Source of the DNA: Streptomyces albireticuli | Lineage (GTDB): Bacteria > Actinomycetota > Actinomycetes > Streptomycetales > Streptomycetaceae | Direction: 5' to 3' | Assembly (NCBI RefSeq): GCF_002192455.1 | Contig: NZ_CP021744.1 | Span: 1,302,001 to 1,366,000 of the forward strand | DNA length: 64,000 bases | Shown here: positions 25,345-33,392 of the stretch, piece by piece | Layout of the letters: every line of letters begins with the position of its first letter | Position numbering within the stretch: the first letter of the stretch is position 1 | Notes under the pieces: generated by a model | Seen by the model: the letters and a program-made list of their open reading frames with translations, nothing else | The model's database searches: none | What the model was told of the DNA's origin: nothing | Made by a program: the position numbers and the translations under genes

Positions 25345-25497
25345 TTAGTTGGCGAGCACCGCGCCTACCAGGTCGATGGCCTCGGGCTGCTCGCTCTGGT
25401 CGTCGGGAACGGTGGGCTCGTTGTCGGCGGTTTCGGTGTCGCTTCCGATGACCTCGGGGTCGGCGGTCTCGGTGTTGGGGTTGGTGGTCGCGGGCAT
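25345..25497 (-). CDS. 50-residue acidic peptide, candidate RiPP precursor
   Basis: The frame runs from ATG 25497 to TAA 25345 with a strong ribosome site (GAGAGGAGG, eight bases before). The peptide begins MPATTNPNTET, is rich in Asp, Glu, Thr and Pro, and ends with the only hydrophobic stretch, AIDLVGAVLAN. It has no Cys, Trp, Tyr, Phe, His, Lys or Arg. Position directly before a radical SAM/SPASM gene suggests a leader with a C-terminal core, but I do not recognise the precursor family. Confidence 0.62.
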   Translation of the reverse strand: MPATTNPNTETADPEVIGSDTETADNEPTVPDDQSEQPEAIDLVGAVLAN

Positions 25498-25657
25498 TCC
25501 GCGGCCTCCTCTCTCTCGTCAGGTCCCGGCCCGGCTGGGCGCGGGGTTGCTCGTCCGCTTCCCTACGTCGGGACGAGCACCCGTCATCGGGTGGGCCACC
25601 GGCTGATGGAGATGCCGACGCCCCGGGACGTCCCCGCCGATGGCGGAAGTGTGAGGC

Positions 25658-25894
25658 TTACTGGCCGGTGGGCTTACCCAAGGAGGGATCACGGCGCAGT
25701 TCAAGAGCTGCGGCCCTGTCGCGGCGCGGTTCCTTCCACTCGTCCAACCGGTCGCACAGCCACGGCTCGCTGACCTCGTATTGCGTGGCCAGCCTGTTCA
25801 TGGACTCGCCGGCGCGGTACCGCTTGATGATGTCCGCCTGAGCGGCTCGGGCTCGTTCGCGCGCCTGTCGCTTCTGCGTCGTCGTTCTCGACAT
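25658..25894 (-). CDS. Small helix-turn-helix protein
   Basis: A 78-residue basic protein. After a very basic N terminus (SRTTTQKRQARERARAAQ) comes IIKRYRAGESMNRLATQYEV and SEPWLCDRLDEW, a Hin/resolvase-type helix-turn-helix. It has no catalytic domain, so it may be a DNA-binding accessory factor. GGGGGAAG precedes ATG 25894, two bases after the stop of the acidic protein gene 25897-26076, so the two are coupled. Confidence 0.6.
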   Translation of the reverse strand: MSRTTTQKRQARERARAAQADIIKRYRAGESMNRLATQYEVSEPWLCDRLDEWKEPRRDRAAALELRRDPSLGKPTGQ

Positions 25895-25896
25895 GG

Positions 25897-26076
25897 CTAC
25901 TTCCCCCACTTGGTGGGGTCCTCGTTGTTCCCGTCACCATTGTTGATGTCGTGCTCGATACCGTCGCCCTCTTCCTGGTCGGCCGGATGTCCGGAGCCAC
26001 TTGCCCAACCACCCATAGGGGCATCACCCTCTTCGTAGTTCCGTCTGGAACCCCGTCCGGGCGCTGGACGCGACAT
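25897..26076 (-). CDS. Small Gly/Asp/Asn-rich protein (possible second peptide)
   Basis: The frame ends at TAG 25897 and starts at ATG 26076 (59 residues) or, with a better GAGGG ribosome site, ATG 26016 (39 residues). The short form starts MGGWASGSGHPADQEE and ends NNEDPTKWGK. It is coupled to the helix-turn-helix gene. The Trp, His and Lys at its ends could be modification sites, but no family is recognised. Confidence 0.45.
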   Translation of the reverse strand: MSRPAPGRGSRRNYEEGDAPMGGWASGSGHPADQEEGDGIEHDINNGDGNNEDPTKWGK

Positions 26077-26180
26077 CTGACGTCTGGACGGGGGCTTGGA
26101 GCCCGCCCCTGTGCCAGTAGGGGGGAGGAAGGGCAACCCATAGGAATCCGATGGGTCCATCCGGCAGAGGGGCAGGCGGT

Positions 26181-26399
26181 CTAGGTGCAGTGCGCCTCGT
26201 CGAAGTGGCTGACGATCTGCTCCTGAATGCGCTTTTCCGCCACGCGGTCGCCAAGCCCGCGTGCCGCGGTGAGGGCGATGCCCAGCTCGATGCATTCCGA
26301 GCAGGGCGGCTTCTCCGGCTCACGCGGCATGGACGGGCGTCCGCTGGTGTGTGCTACGGGAACCACCGGCAGCCCGAAGATCCGCCGAAGCATCAGCAC
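26181..26399 (-). CDS. Small Cys/His protein of actinobacterial mobile regions
   Basis: This 72-residue protein begins MLMLRRIFGLP and contains PPCSECIELGIALTAARG with C-terminal HFDEAHC, a C-x2-C/H-x4-C pattern seen in many tiny Streptomyces proteins beside XRE/TPR regulators. GTG 26399 has AAGGGG upstream and overlaps the end of the preceding gene by seven bases. Function unknown. Confidence 0.55.
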   Translation of the reverse strand: MLMLRRIFGLPVVPVAHTSGRPSMPREPEKPPCSECIELGIALTAARGLGDRVAEKRIQEQIVSHFDEAHCT

Positions 26400-26746
26400 A
26401 ACCGGCCCCTTCTGCGTACCGGCTCCAGCGCCTTTATCGACGTGTCACCCACCAGCGGGTACGGAATGGGCTCGCCCTCCGGCCGCTGGATGATGCCGCC
26501 GCTTCCGGTCGTAAACGCACGTCTCGTCGCCGTGCCGGCCCCGTTCGTCGGCGCTTCCGTCACGCCTGCCTGCCGCATTTCCCTTGCGCTGGCCGGCCTG
26601 AGTGCCTCCGGGTCGGCGTCCCACTCCCGGCCGCCTCCGGGCGCTCGCAGTTGCACGTACGGGCCCACCTTGTCCATGCGCTGCCCCAAGCACCCCTTTC
26701 GCGTGTCCACCACCCAAACGGGGGGTTCCTGCGCTGCGTTCATCAT
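26393..26746 (-). CDS. Conserved-looking hypothetical protein
   Basis: A 117-residue protein from ATG 26746 (GGAGG nine bases upstream). It begins MMNAAQEPPVWVVDTRKG and includes GQRMDKVGPYVQLRAPGGG. The frame is open to an ATG at 26800 without a ribosome site. It is the first gene of the minus-strand run reaching the radical SAM gene and is divergent from the XRE/TPR regulator, an arrangement I have seen in Streptomyces regulator islands. No function assigned. Confidence 0.55.
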   Translation of the reverse strand: MMNAAQEPPVWVVDTRKGCLGQRMDKVGPYVQLRAPGGGREWDADPEALRPASAREMRQAGVTEAPTNGAGTATRRAFTTGSGGIIQRPEGEPIPYPLVGDTSIKALEPVRRRGRLC

Positions 26747-26960
26747 CTGTTCGAGCCTCCGCGTATCCCGCGTCGGACGGTCGCGTACTGCCTCAGCCAT
26801 CCCGGCGCTTCAGCCAACTGCACCGCTCCCAGCGAGCTGCTTCCGTGGGTTGTCCGACCTGCGCACTACGCAACCGCACAGCTACGCACGGCGGTACTGT
26901 GAAGAGACGGCCAGAGCATGAAAGCCATGAACGCAACGCAATCTGTGGGGAGTCAGAGGC

Positions 26961-28316
26961 ATGGCGACCTCCGCGCGTACACCCAATGAGGGCCTGGGAC
27001 GGCTGCTTGTGCAGGCCAAATGGTCCCGCTCGCAGTTCGCGCTGATCATCAACCGCATGGGCGCTGAGGCAGGGTTGACGTTGCACTACGACCAATCGGC
27101 TGTTTCACACTGGATTGGGGGAACTGTCCCCAAGCCCCCGGTCAGACGGCTGATCGTTGAAGCTCTCTCGCGCAAGCTACGTCGTACTGTGACTCACGCG
27201 GAGGCTGGATTGCCGCGCGCCGCTGAGGACGAGGTGCCGGCTGGCCTTGACACTGTGGAAGAAATCGTCGACCTCGGGAGGGCCGACATGGATCCATCTC
27301 GCCGAGGGCTCGTAGCCACAGCCGGCTTGTTCTCCGCGGCTTTAGTGGTGCCGTCGTTCGCGGGGCCTGCGCGCGCTGTGGAAGCCCTCCCTGCGGTCCC
27401 AGGGAAGCAGACTGTGAGGATCGGCGCTGGGCAGGTCGCGGCTGTTCGGAAGATGACTGACAAAATCGCGGATATTCTGGACGAGCTTGGCGGGGCACAC
27501 GCAAGGCCAATGGCGGCGGCATTCCTCGTCAACACGGTGGTTCCGTGGCTTCGAGCCGAAGCCACAGATGCAGTGAGGAAAGACTTCTGGGCAGCGGCCT
27601 CGGACCTCGTCTATCTGACTGGCTGGATGGCCATGTACGAGCGGGACCACGGAACTGCCCAGAACTACTACGTCAAGGCATTGAAGCTGGCGAACCGTGC
27701 AGAGGATCACGTGACGTACTGCCGCACCCTACGCGGTATGAGCCTTCAGGCTTCCAACCTTGGGTACGGGCCCCTAGCCCTAAAGTTTGCTGATTCGGCG
27801 GCTGAAGCCGCCCCGAAAACTGGGCCGCGACTTCAGGCCTTCCTCGCAGGGCAACAGGCCCATGCCACTGCGATGGTGGGCGACCACCGCCGCGCGCGGC
27901 GGCTGCTGGCCGCCACTGAAACCGCCCTGATGAAGGCTGACAATCGGCGCGAGTCAATCGGTGGATACGACCAGTCTTCTTACGCCTTTCACGTCTCTCA
28001 TGTGCTGTACGAGAGTAAGGATCTACCAGGCTCGATCAAAGCGCTGCAACAGGCCCTAAAGGTACAACCTCCCCAAGAGCGGCAAGGTCGGGTTCATTTC
28101 TACGGAGTGCTCGCACAACGCCAGCTTGAGTACGGCCACCTCGAAGCAGCCTGCGAATCGTGGACACGTTTCCTGGAGGACTATGAACATGTCTCATCTG
28201 CCAGGGGGGACGCGCACTTTGACACGATGCGGCTCCGGCTGAAGCCGTTCAAGAGTTCCCAGGCTGTGCGAAGGATGTCTGCACGCATTGCTGACATCGC
28301 CCTGCTCAAGGCGTGA
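26961..28316 (+). CDS. XRE-like/TPR regulator
   Basis: This 451-residue protein has an N-terminal Cro/C1-like segment (SQFALIINRMGAEAGLTLHYD, QSAVSHWIGGTVPKPP) and a C-terminal helical repeat domain of about 300 residues with TPR-like units (ALKLANRAEDHVTYCRTL, FLAGQQAHATAMVGDHRRAR, ALQQALKVQPPQERQGRVHF). Such proteins resemble peptide- or small-molecule-responsive regulators of the RRNPP style, which is notable next to a peptide gene. GGGGAG precedes ATG 26961. It is divergent from the operon 26746-23943 and probably controls it. Confidence 0.75.
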   Translation: MATSARTPNEGLGRLLVQAKWSRSQFALIINRMGAEAGLTLHYDQSAVSHWIGGTVPKPPVRRLIVEALSRKLRRTVTHAEAGLPRAAEDEVPAGLDTVEEIVDLGRADMDPSRRGLVATAGLFSAALVVPSFAGPARAVEALPAVPGKQTVRIGAGQVAAVRKMTDKIADILDELGGAHARPMAAAFLVNTVVPWLRAEATDAVRKDFWAAASDLVYLTGWMAMYERDHGTAQNYYVKALKLANRAEDHVTYCRTLRGMSLQASNLGYGPLALKFADSAAEAAPKTGPRLQAFLAGQQAHATAMVGDHRRARRLLAATETALMKADNRRESIGGYDQSSYAFHVSHVLYESKDLPGSIKALQQALKVQPPQERQGRVHFYGVLAQRQLEYGHLEAACESWTRFLEDYEHVSSARGDAHFDTMRLRLKPFKSSQAVRRMSARIADIALLKA

Positions 28317-28358
28317 CTTGATGTCACCCGGCTTCTTGGCTGCCCCTCAAGCAGGTGA

Positions 28359-29571
28359 ACGCACATTCAAGGCGGGTCGGCACTCGGTGCGGAATCCTGC
28401 GCGACAGCAGGGGCCCTGTTAGCTGGCCACCCCCGCGCGGGCAACTCCGAGACCCTCCCTCGGGGAGCTCCCAAGCTCCCGATCAAGGCCGCTGAGACCC
28501 TCTACCGCCCCGATCTCACGGTCGGGGAGCTGCTGGACCGGTGGCTGAAGAAGCATCAGGTCGAGGGCACCACCAAGCAAGGCTATGAGCCGAAGATCAG
28601 GCTGCACATCAAGCCTCTCCTCGGTGATGCGCTGGTGGCGCAGGTGACTGACGAGGGCCTGGACGCGCTGTACGCCTACCTCCAGAGCGAACCCCGCCCT
28701 ACCAACAAGGGCAAGCCGCTCGGGGTCAAGGGCGCCCGCCATGTCCACAACATCCTAAGTGCTGCCTTCGACTCGGTCACGGGGCCGCGGAAGCTGCTCC
28801 AGCACAACCCTTGCAAGGAGGCTCACCCTCCGACGGAGCGGATGATCCGAGCAGCGGAACCGGATTTCCCCACACTGTCCGACAGCGAGACGAGCAAGTT
28901 TCTCGACGACATTTGGACGCCATGCGGGAACTCGAAGTGTGACGGGGGCCTGACGCACCACTGCCTCCGCGATGCCCCGCTGTGGACGTCGTACGCCGTC
29001 ACGGGATGCTGCCGCGGCGAAATCCTGGGGTGGAAGTGGTCACTCATCAACTGGGAAGAGTGCTCCATCGAGCTGGCGTGGGTCGTGGTCGAGGAAGGCA
29101 ACACCTACCGACTGCGGAAGCTGACCAAGGACGGCGACAAGGGCGCGATCATCTACGTGGATCAAGCCTTCATGAGGGTGCTGCGGTGGCAGTGGGAGCG
29201 CCAGCAGTACGAGAAGGAGAGACTCGGTGACCTCTGGGTCGATCACGACCTCGTGTACGCCCGGGACGGCTTCAAGCTGTACCGGGGCGAGGCCGGCGGC
29301 CCCCCAGGACCCCGAGAAGGTAACGGCGCGGTGGCGCACCCTTCGAAACCGGCTCCACCTGCCCGAGGACTTCCGGCTGCACGACTTGCGGGCAAGCAAG
29401 ATCACGAACGACCTCAACGCCAAGGAAAGCCCGGTCGAGGTCTCCGCGAACGCCCGGCACCACAGCCCCGGCTACACGATGGAACGCTACGGCAAGCGTC
29501 GACCGGACGCGGCGAAGGCGCTGGCCGGACGTAGCGCCGGCCGGATCGGCCTGGCTCGCCTCGCGGCCTGA
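28359..29571 (+). pseudogene. Tyrosine integrase remnant
   Basis: The readable protein has the SAM-like core-binding domain (LTVGELLDRWLKKHQ onward), then the catalytic domain with box I TGCCRGEILGWKW, HDLRASKI and ARHHSPGYTMERY. Three defects are visible: the frame has no ATG or GTG between the stop at 28356 and 28635; a one-base loss in the C run near 29301-29306 moves the last third into another frame; and the box I catalytic Arg (TGxR) is Cys. It lies next to the right att repeat as an integrase should. It is almost certainly inactive. Confidence 0.8.
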
Positions 29572-29635
29572 TCCAAGATTCCCGGCCGGTCGTCTCGTGG
29601 TTGGTCACGCTGCCGGTCGCAGAAAAACCCGAATC

Positions 29636-29656
29636 CTACTGGTCACGCACTGGTCA
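29636..29656. repeat. Arm-type repeat, right copy
   Basis: Matches 20819-20839 at 20 of 21 bases, 20 bp inside the right att repeat. Confidence 0.5.
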
Positions 29657-29675
29657 CGCGGACGTGCGATCCAGC

Positions 29676-29737
29676 CCGGAAAAACAGAAAAACCCCAGGT
29701 CAACTGGGGTTCCTGCTGGTGTCCGAGGGGGGACTTG
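29676..29737. repeat. Right attachment-site repeat (attR)
   Basis: Counterpart of 20637-20697. Here the repeat forms the 3' end and terminator of the intact tRNA-Leu gene 29717-29804, so the inserted element rebuilt the tRNA gene. Confidence 0.8.
29691..29711 (-). terminator. Terminator of tRNA-Leu copy 1
   Basis: Stem 29691-29698 with 29704-29711, followed on the minus strand by a T run. Duplicated in the left att repeat. Confidence 0.8.
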
Positions 29738-29804
29738 AACCCCCACGCCCGATAAAGGGCACTAGCACCTCAAGCTAGCGCGTCTGCCATTCCGCCACCC
29801 GGAC
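29717..29804 (-). tRNA. tRNA-Leu (anticodon GAG), copy 1, with encoded CCA
   Basis: The minus strand folds as a class II tRNA of 88 bases: acceptor GTCCGGG pairs with CTCGGAC, D arm, anticodon stem CTAGC/GCTAG with loop TTGAGGT (anticodon GAG), long variable arm (TGCCCTTTATCGGGC) and T arm GGGGGTTCAAGTCCCCC. It ends in encoded CCA. It is the attachment site of the 9-kb element. Confidence 0.93.
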
Positions 29805-30000
29805 CAGGTGTCTGACTCTGCGGGGCGTTCCCCGCGGCGACATGGACAACTCTATCAAGGGTTCGGAGCACCGTTGACCAGGGCTTTCGTCCGGGATCAC
29901 GGCCCGCGCAGGGGCCGGTCGGCAAGATCGCCGGGCGCCCGGCCCGTCACCGCGCCGTAGGTCACGCGGCCGGCCGCGCCATCACCCGGAAAAGCAGAAA

Positions 30001-30021
30001 AACCCCACGTGAAGTGGGGTT
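30001..30021 (-). terminator. Terminator of tRNA-Leu copy 2
   Basis: Stem 30001-30008 with 30014-30021, with T residues after it on the minus strand. Confidence 0.8.
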
Positions 30022-30029
30022 TCATCTTG

Positions 30030-30114
30030 TGTCCGAGGGGGGACTTGAACCCCCACGCCCGATAAAGGGCACTAGCACCTCAAGCTAGCGCGTCTGCCAT
30101 TCCGCCACCCGGAC
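30030..30114 (-). tRNA. tRNA-Leu (anticodon GAG), copy 2, without encoded CCA
   Basis: Identical through the 85-base tRNA body to copy 1, 310 bp away, with the same GAG anticodon. The 3' flank reads CAA where copy 1 has CCA, so CCA must be added after transcription. The 5' flank (30115-30160) is also nearly the same as that of copy 1, including a GCGGGG/CCCCGC hairpin, showing a tandem duplication of the whole unit. Confidence 0.93.
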
Positions 30115-30220
30115 CAGGTGTTTGTCTCAGCGGGGCGTTCCCCGCGGCGACATGGACAACAATACCAAGGTTTCGGAGTGCCTTTCACCTGGGTATCTGC
30201 GCCGGACATAAGGTCTTCTT

Positions 30221-31552
30221 ATGGGCAATGACGGACATCTCGGAGCGCCGGGTGGGGCGCGGTGGCGGCCGCGGGCGTTGTCGCCGCTGCGGGAGCACCT
30301 GCGGGACACCTTCTGGTTCACGCCGACCGTGGGGCTGGTGGGGGCCGCGGTGGCGGCGGTGGGGGTGCTGGAGCTCGACGGGTTGTTGATCCGGACGCTT
30401 CAGGACGACGGGGACTACGGCGCGGTCTCCACGCTGATCGAGCTCGCGGACGACACCAAGACGATCATCACGACCGTGGGCTCGGCGATGCTGACCTTCA
30501 TCGGTGTGGTGTTCTCGATCTCGCTCGTCGCGCTCCAGATGGCCAGCGGGCAGTTCTCACCGCGCGTGGTGCGGCTCTACGTGCGCAGCCGGATCACCAA
30601 GTGCACGTTCGCCGTCTTCCTGGCGACCTTCCTGTTCGCGCTGCTGGTGCAGGCCTCCTACCAGGGGGACACCGACCCGCGGACCGTCGAGACGGTGCCG
30701 GTGTTCTCCAGCGTGACCTGTGTGGTCATGGTGCTGGTGAGCCTGGTGCTGTTCGTCGTGTATGTGAACTCCACGCTGCGCCTGATGCGGGTCAGCCACG
30801 TCATCGACCGGATCACCCGCGAGACCTTCCGGATGCTGGAGAAAGCCGGAGGGCGGGCGGACGACGAGTCCGTCGTGCCGGGTGAGGTCACGGGCGAGGT
30901 GGCGCACCGGGGGCGGGCCGGGGTGCTGCGCGACGTGCACATCGCCCGGCTGGTGCGCGTCGCGCGGCGGCACGGCCTGGTGCTGCGGCTGATCCCGCGC
31001 ATCGGGGACTTCGTCGTCCCCGGCACGCCCGTGCTGGCCGTGCACGGCGGGCCCGCGCCCGGCCGGCGGGCCCTGCGGTACACCGTCTCCGTCGGGGTGG
31101 AGCGGACCTTCCACCAGGACCTGGGCTTCGGCCTGCGGCAGCTCTCCGACATCGCCCAGCGGGCCCTCTCCCCCGCCGTCAACGATCCGACGACCGCCGT
31201 GCAGTGCCTGGACCGCATCGTGCAGATCCTCGCGGCGGTCGCCGGCCGGCCGCTCGGCGCCCTGCGCCACTACGACCGGAAGGGCGCGGTCCGGCTGGTG
31301 CAGGACCTGCCCGGCTGGGAGGACCTCGTCGACCTCGGCCTCGCCGAGATCCGCGGCTGCGCCATCGGCGCCCCGCAGGTGACCCGCCGGCTCATGGCCG
31401 CCCTCGACGACCTGCTGCGGCTCGCCCCCGAAGACCGGCACCCACCGCTCGTACGGCACCGGACGCTCCTGCGGCAGGCCGTCGACCTCGCGGTGCCCGA
31501 GCCCGCCGACCGGGAGTTCGCCCTGCTTCCCGACCGGCAGGGCATCGGATGA
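30221..31552 (+). CDS. DUF2254 membrane protein
   Basis: A 443-residue protein with four N-terminal membrane segments (VGLVGAAVAAVGVLEL, MLTFIGVVFSISLVALQ, FAVFLATFLFALLVQ, VVMVLVSLVLFVVYV) and a conserved cytoplasmic part including HQDLGFGLRQLSDIAQRALSPAVNDPTTA, the hallmark of DUF2254. Function is unknown; membrane and ion-handling roles have been suggested for the family. ATG 30221 comes six bases after TAAGGT (30209-30214) with no ribosome site, so it may be leaderless. Confidence 0.85.
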   Translation: MGNDGHLGAPGGARWRPRALSPLREHLRDTFWFTPTVGLVGAAVAAVGVLELDGLLIRTLQDDGDYGAVSTLIELADDTKTIITTVGSAMLTFIGVVFSISLVALQMASGQFSPRVVRLYVRSRITKCTFAVFLATFLFALLVQASYQGDTDPRTVETVPVFSSVTCVVMVLVSLVLFVVYVNSTLRLMRVSHVIDRITRETFRMLEKAGGRADDESVVPGEVTGEVAHRGRAGVLRDVHIARLVRVARRHGLVLRLIPRIGDFVVPGTPVLAVHGGPAPGRRALRYTVSVGVERTFHQDLGFGLRQLSDIAQRALSPAVNDPTTAVQCLDRIVQILAAVAGRPLGALRHYDRKGAVRLVQDLPGWEDLVDLGLAEIRGCAIGAPQVTRRLMAALDDLLRLAPEDRHPPLVRHRTLLRQAVDLAVPEPADREFALLPDRQGIG

Positions 31553-31571
31553 GGCCCCGGCCCCCGGTCTC

Positions 31572-33137
31572 CTACGGCATCAAGTGGTAGTCCGGGAAGT
31601 TCCCCGGCACCCGCTCCTCCGCCGACTCCCCCTCCGTCACCGCCCTCACCAGCAGCTCCCCGCCCACGAACGCCCCGCGCCACGACGCCCCGAAGCCTCC
31701 GAACAGCTCCTCCCGGTCCCCGCGCGAGCGCGGTACGCCGTGGCCCACCTTGAACGCCCGGATCTGCGGCGCCAGGCGTTCGTACGTCGCCCGGTCATCA
31801 CAGGACAGCGTGGCCACCAGCGCGCCGTTGCTCGCGTTCATCGCCGCGAGCAGCTCGGCCTCCGTGTCCACCAGGACGATCGTGTCCACCGGGCCGAACG
31901 GCTCCGCGTGGTGCAGCGGTGACGCCGGCGGCGGGCTGAGGAGCGCGACCGGTGCCACGTACGCGCTCGTGTCCTGGCCCGGCAGGAAGCGGCCGGCGGC
32001 GAGCTCGCCGCGGTGCAGGGGTATCGCGCCGCGGTTCATCGCCTCCGCCACCTGGTCCGTCAGCTCCTTGGCCTTGGCCGCGTTGATCAGCGGGCCGAGG
32101 TCCAGCTCGGGGAGGTCGTCGTCCGGTGACGCCACGGCCAGCGGGTGCCCCAGGGTCAGCGCCCGCACGGCCGGCAGGTAGACGGCCAGGAAGTCCGCGA
32201 AGGCCGACCGCTGCACCACGAACCGCGGGTACGCCGTGCAGCGCTGCTTCCCGTACTCGAAGGTCTTGCGGATCCGCGAGCCGAACGCCTCCCAGTCCGT
32301 GAAGTCCCACACGCCCCAGGTATTAAGGCCCTCCTGCTCCAGGATGTGGCGCTTGCCCAGGTCCGCGACGGCCGTGGCGACCCGCGCGCCGGTGTCCCGG
32401 CCGCCCACGAAGGACACACAGCCGATCTCGGGGGCGCGTACCAGGGCCTCGGAGAGCTCGCCGCCACTGCCGCTGACGAGCGTCACCGGCAGCCCCTCGC
32501 GGGCGGCGAGGGCGCTCGCCAGGGTCAGGCAGGCCAGGCCGCCGTCCGTCGGCGTCTTCGCCACGACGGCGTTGCCGGCCAGCACCTGGACGAGCATGGC
32601 GTGGACGAGCACGCTCATCGGGTAGTTCCAGCTGGCGATGTTGCTGACCGGGCCGGGCAGCGGCCCGCGGCCCTCCGTCATGCGGTCGATCTCCCCGGCG
32701 TACCAGCGCACGCCGTCGATCGCCCGGTCCACGTCCGCCCGCGCCGCCCGCCAGGGCTTGCCGATCTCCCAGACGAGGAGGAGGGCGAGGAGGTCGCGGT
32801 GCCCGGCGAGCGCGTCGAGGGTGGCGCGCACGCGCGCCTTGCGGTCGGCGAGCGGTACGTTCCGCCAGGCGCGGTGCTGGTCCAGGGAGGCCCGTACGGC
32901 CCGGTGGGCGGTGGCGGCGTCGAGGCGGGGCGGGCCCGCGATCGGGGTGCCGTCGACCGGGGTCGTGGCGGGGAGCGGGCGGCCGTCGGGCCGCCAGGTG
33001 CCGTTCCAGAGGTTGAGGACGCGCTCGCCCCGGAACGCCTCGGGTGCCGCGGCGAGGCAGCGCTGCCAGGCCGTGGCCCATTCGGTGCCGGGCTTGAGGG
33101 TGAGGTCGGTGCGGGTGAGGTCGGTGCTCGGTGCCAT
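31572..33137 (-). CDS. Aldehyde dehydrogenase family protein
   Basis: This 521-residue NAD(P)-dependent aldehyde dehydrogenase has the substrate/cofactor regions VSNIASWNYPMSV, GNAVVAKTP, VSFVGG and LEQEGLNTWG with the general-base Glu, and the nucleophile Cys300 in GKQRCTAYPRF. It oxidises aldehydes to acids in the cytoplasm; the substrate cannot be told, though the family resembles broad-specificity bacterial ALDHs. ATG 33137 was chosen over an upstream GTG frame extension since GGAGACC lies six bases before it. Converges on DUF2254. Confidence 0.85.
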   Translation of the reverse strand: MAPSTDLTRTDLTLKPGTEWATAWQRCLAAAPEAFRGERVLNLWNGTWRPDGRPLPATTPVDGTPIAGPPRLDAATAHRAVRASLDQHRAWRNVPLADRKARVRATLDALAGHRDLLALLLVWEIGKPWRAARADVDRAIDGVRWYAGEIDRMTEGRGPLPGPVSNIASWNYPMSVLVHAMLVQVLAGNAVVAKTPTDGGLACLTLASALAAREGLPVTLVSGSGGELSEALVRAPEIGCVSFVGGRDTGARVATAVADLGKRHILEQEGLNTWGVWDFTDWEAFGSRIRKTFEYGKQRCTAYPRFVVQRSAFADFLAVYLPAVRALTLGHPLAVASPDDDLPELDLGPLINAAKAKELTDQVAEAMNRGAIPLHRGELAAGRFLPGQDTSAYVAPVALLSPPPASPLHHAEPFGPVDTIVLVDTEAELLAAMNASNGALVATLSCDDRATYERLAPQIRAFKVGHGVPRSRGDREELFGGFGASWRGAFVGGELLVRAVTEGESAEERVPGNFPDYHLMP

Positions 33138-33392
33138 CGCAGGTCTCCGCTCTCGGTGCACGGTCGAGGCAAGGAGGTGGCGCGCGGTGCTCACACGTAC
33201 GACTGTCGCGTACTGCTACCGAACAGTAGCCAGGGTGCGGGGCCGCCGGAGGGGTGCCCGGCTGCGATGAGGCCCACGTCACGTGAGACCGTTTGCGGGC
33301 AGACCGTCCGAGGGCCCGAGCGGTCCGCCCCGGCCGTTCGCTCCGCTTCGTTCGCTTTGTCCGCTCTCCTCACCACCACGGGACTGATCGCC

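Larger units (their letters stand above)
20637..29737. mobile_element. Degenerate integrated element at tRNA-Leu(GAG), about 9.04 kb
   Basis: The unit is bounded by a direct repeat of 61/62 bp that includes the 3' end of a tRNA-Leu gene plus its terminator (20637-20697 and 29676-29737). The tyrosine integrase remnant lies just inside the right end. Inside are mostly small genes of lower GC and mixed codon bias: secreted protein, HTH proteins, GntR-type regulator, radical SAM enzyme with a peptide gene, XRE/TPR regulator and an insertion sequence. No replication, excisionase or transfer genes were found, so it is a remnant or cargo island, not a self-moving element. Confidence 0.82.

Noticed and set aside
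25519-25704. 61-codon minus-strand frame overlapping the small helix-turn-helix gene
   Set aside because: Overlaps the better-supported helix-turn-helix frame and has no ribosome site.
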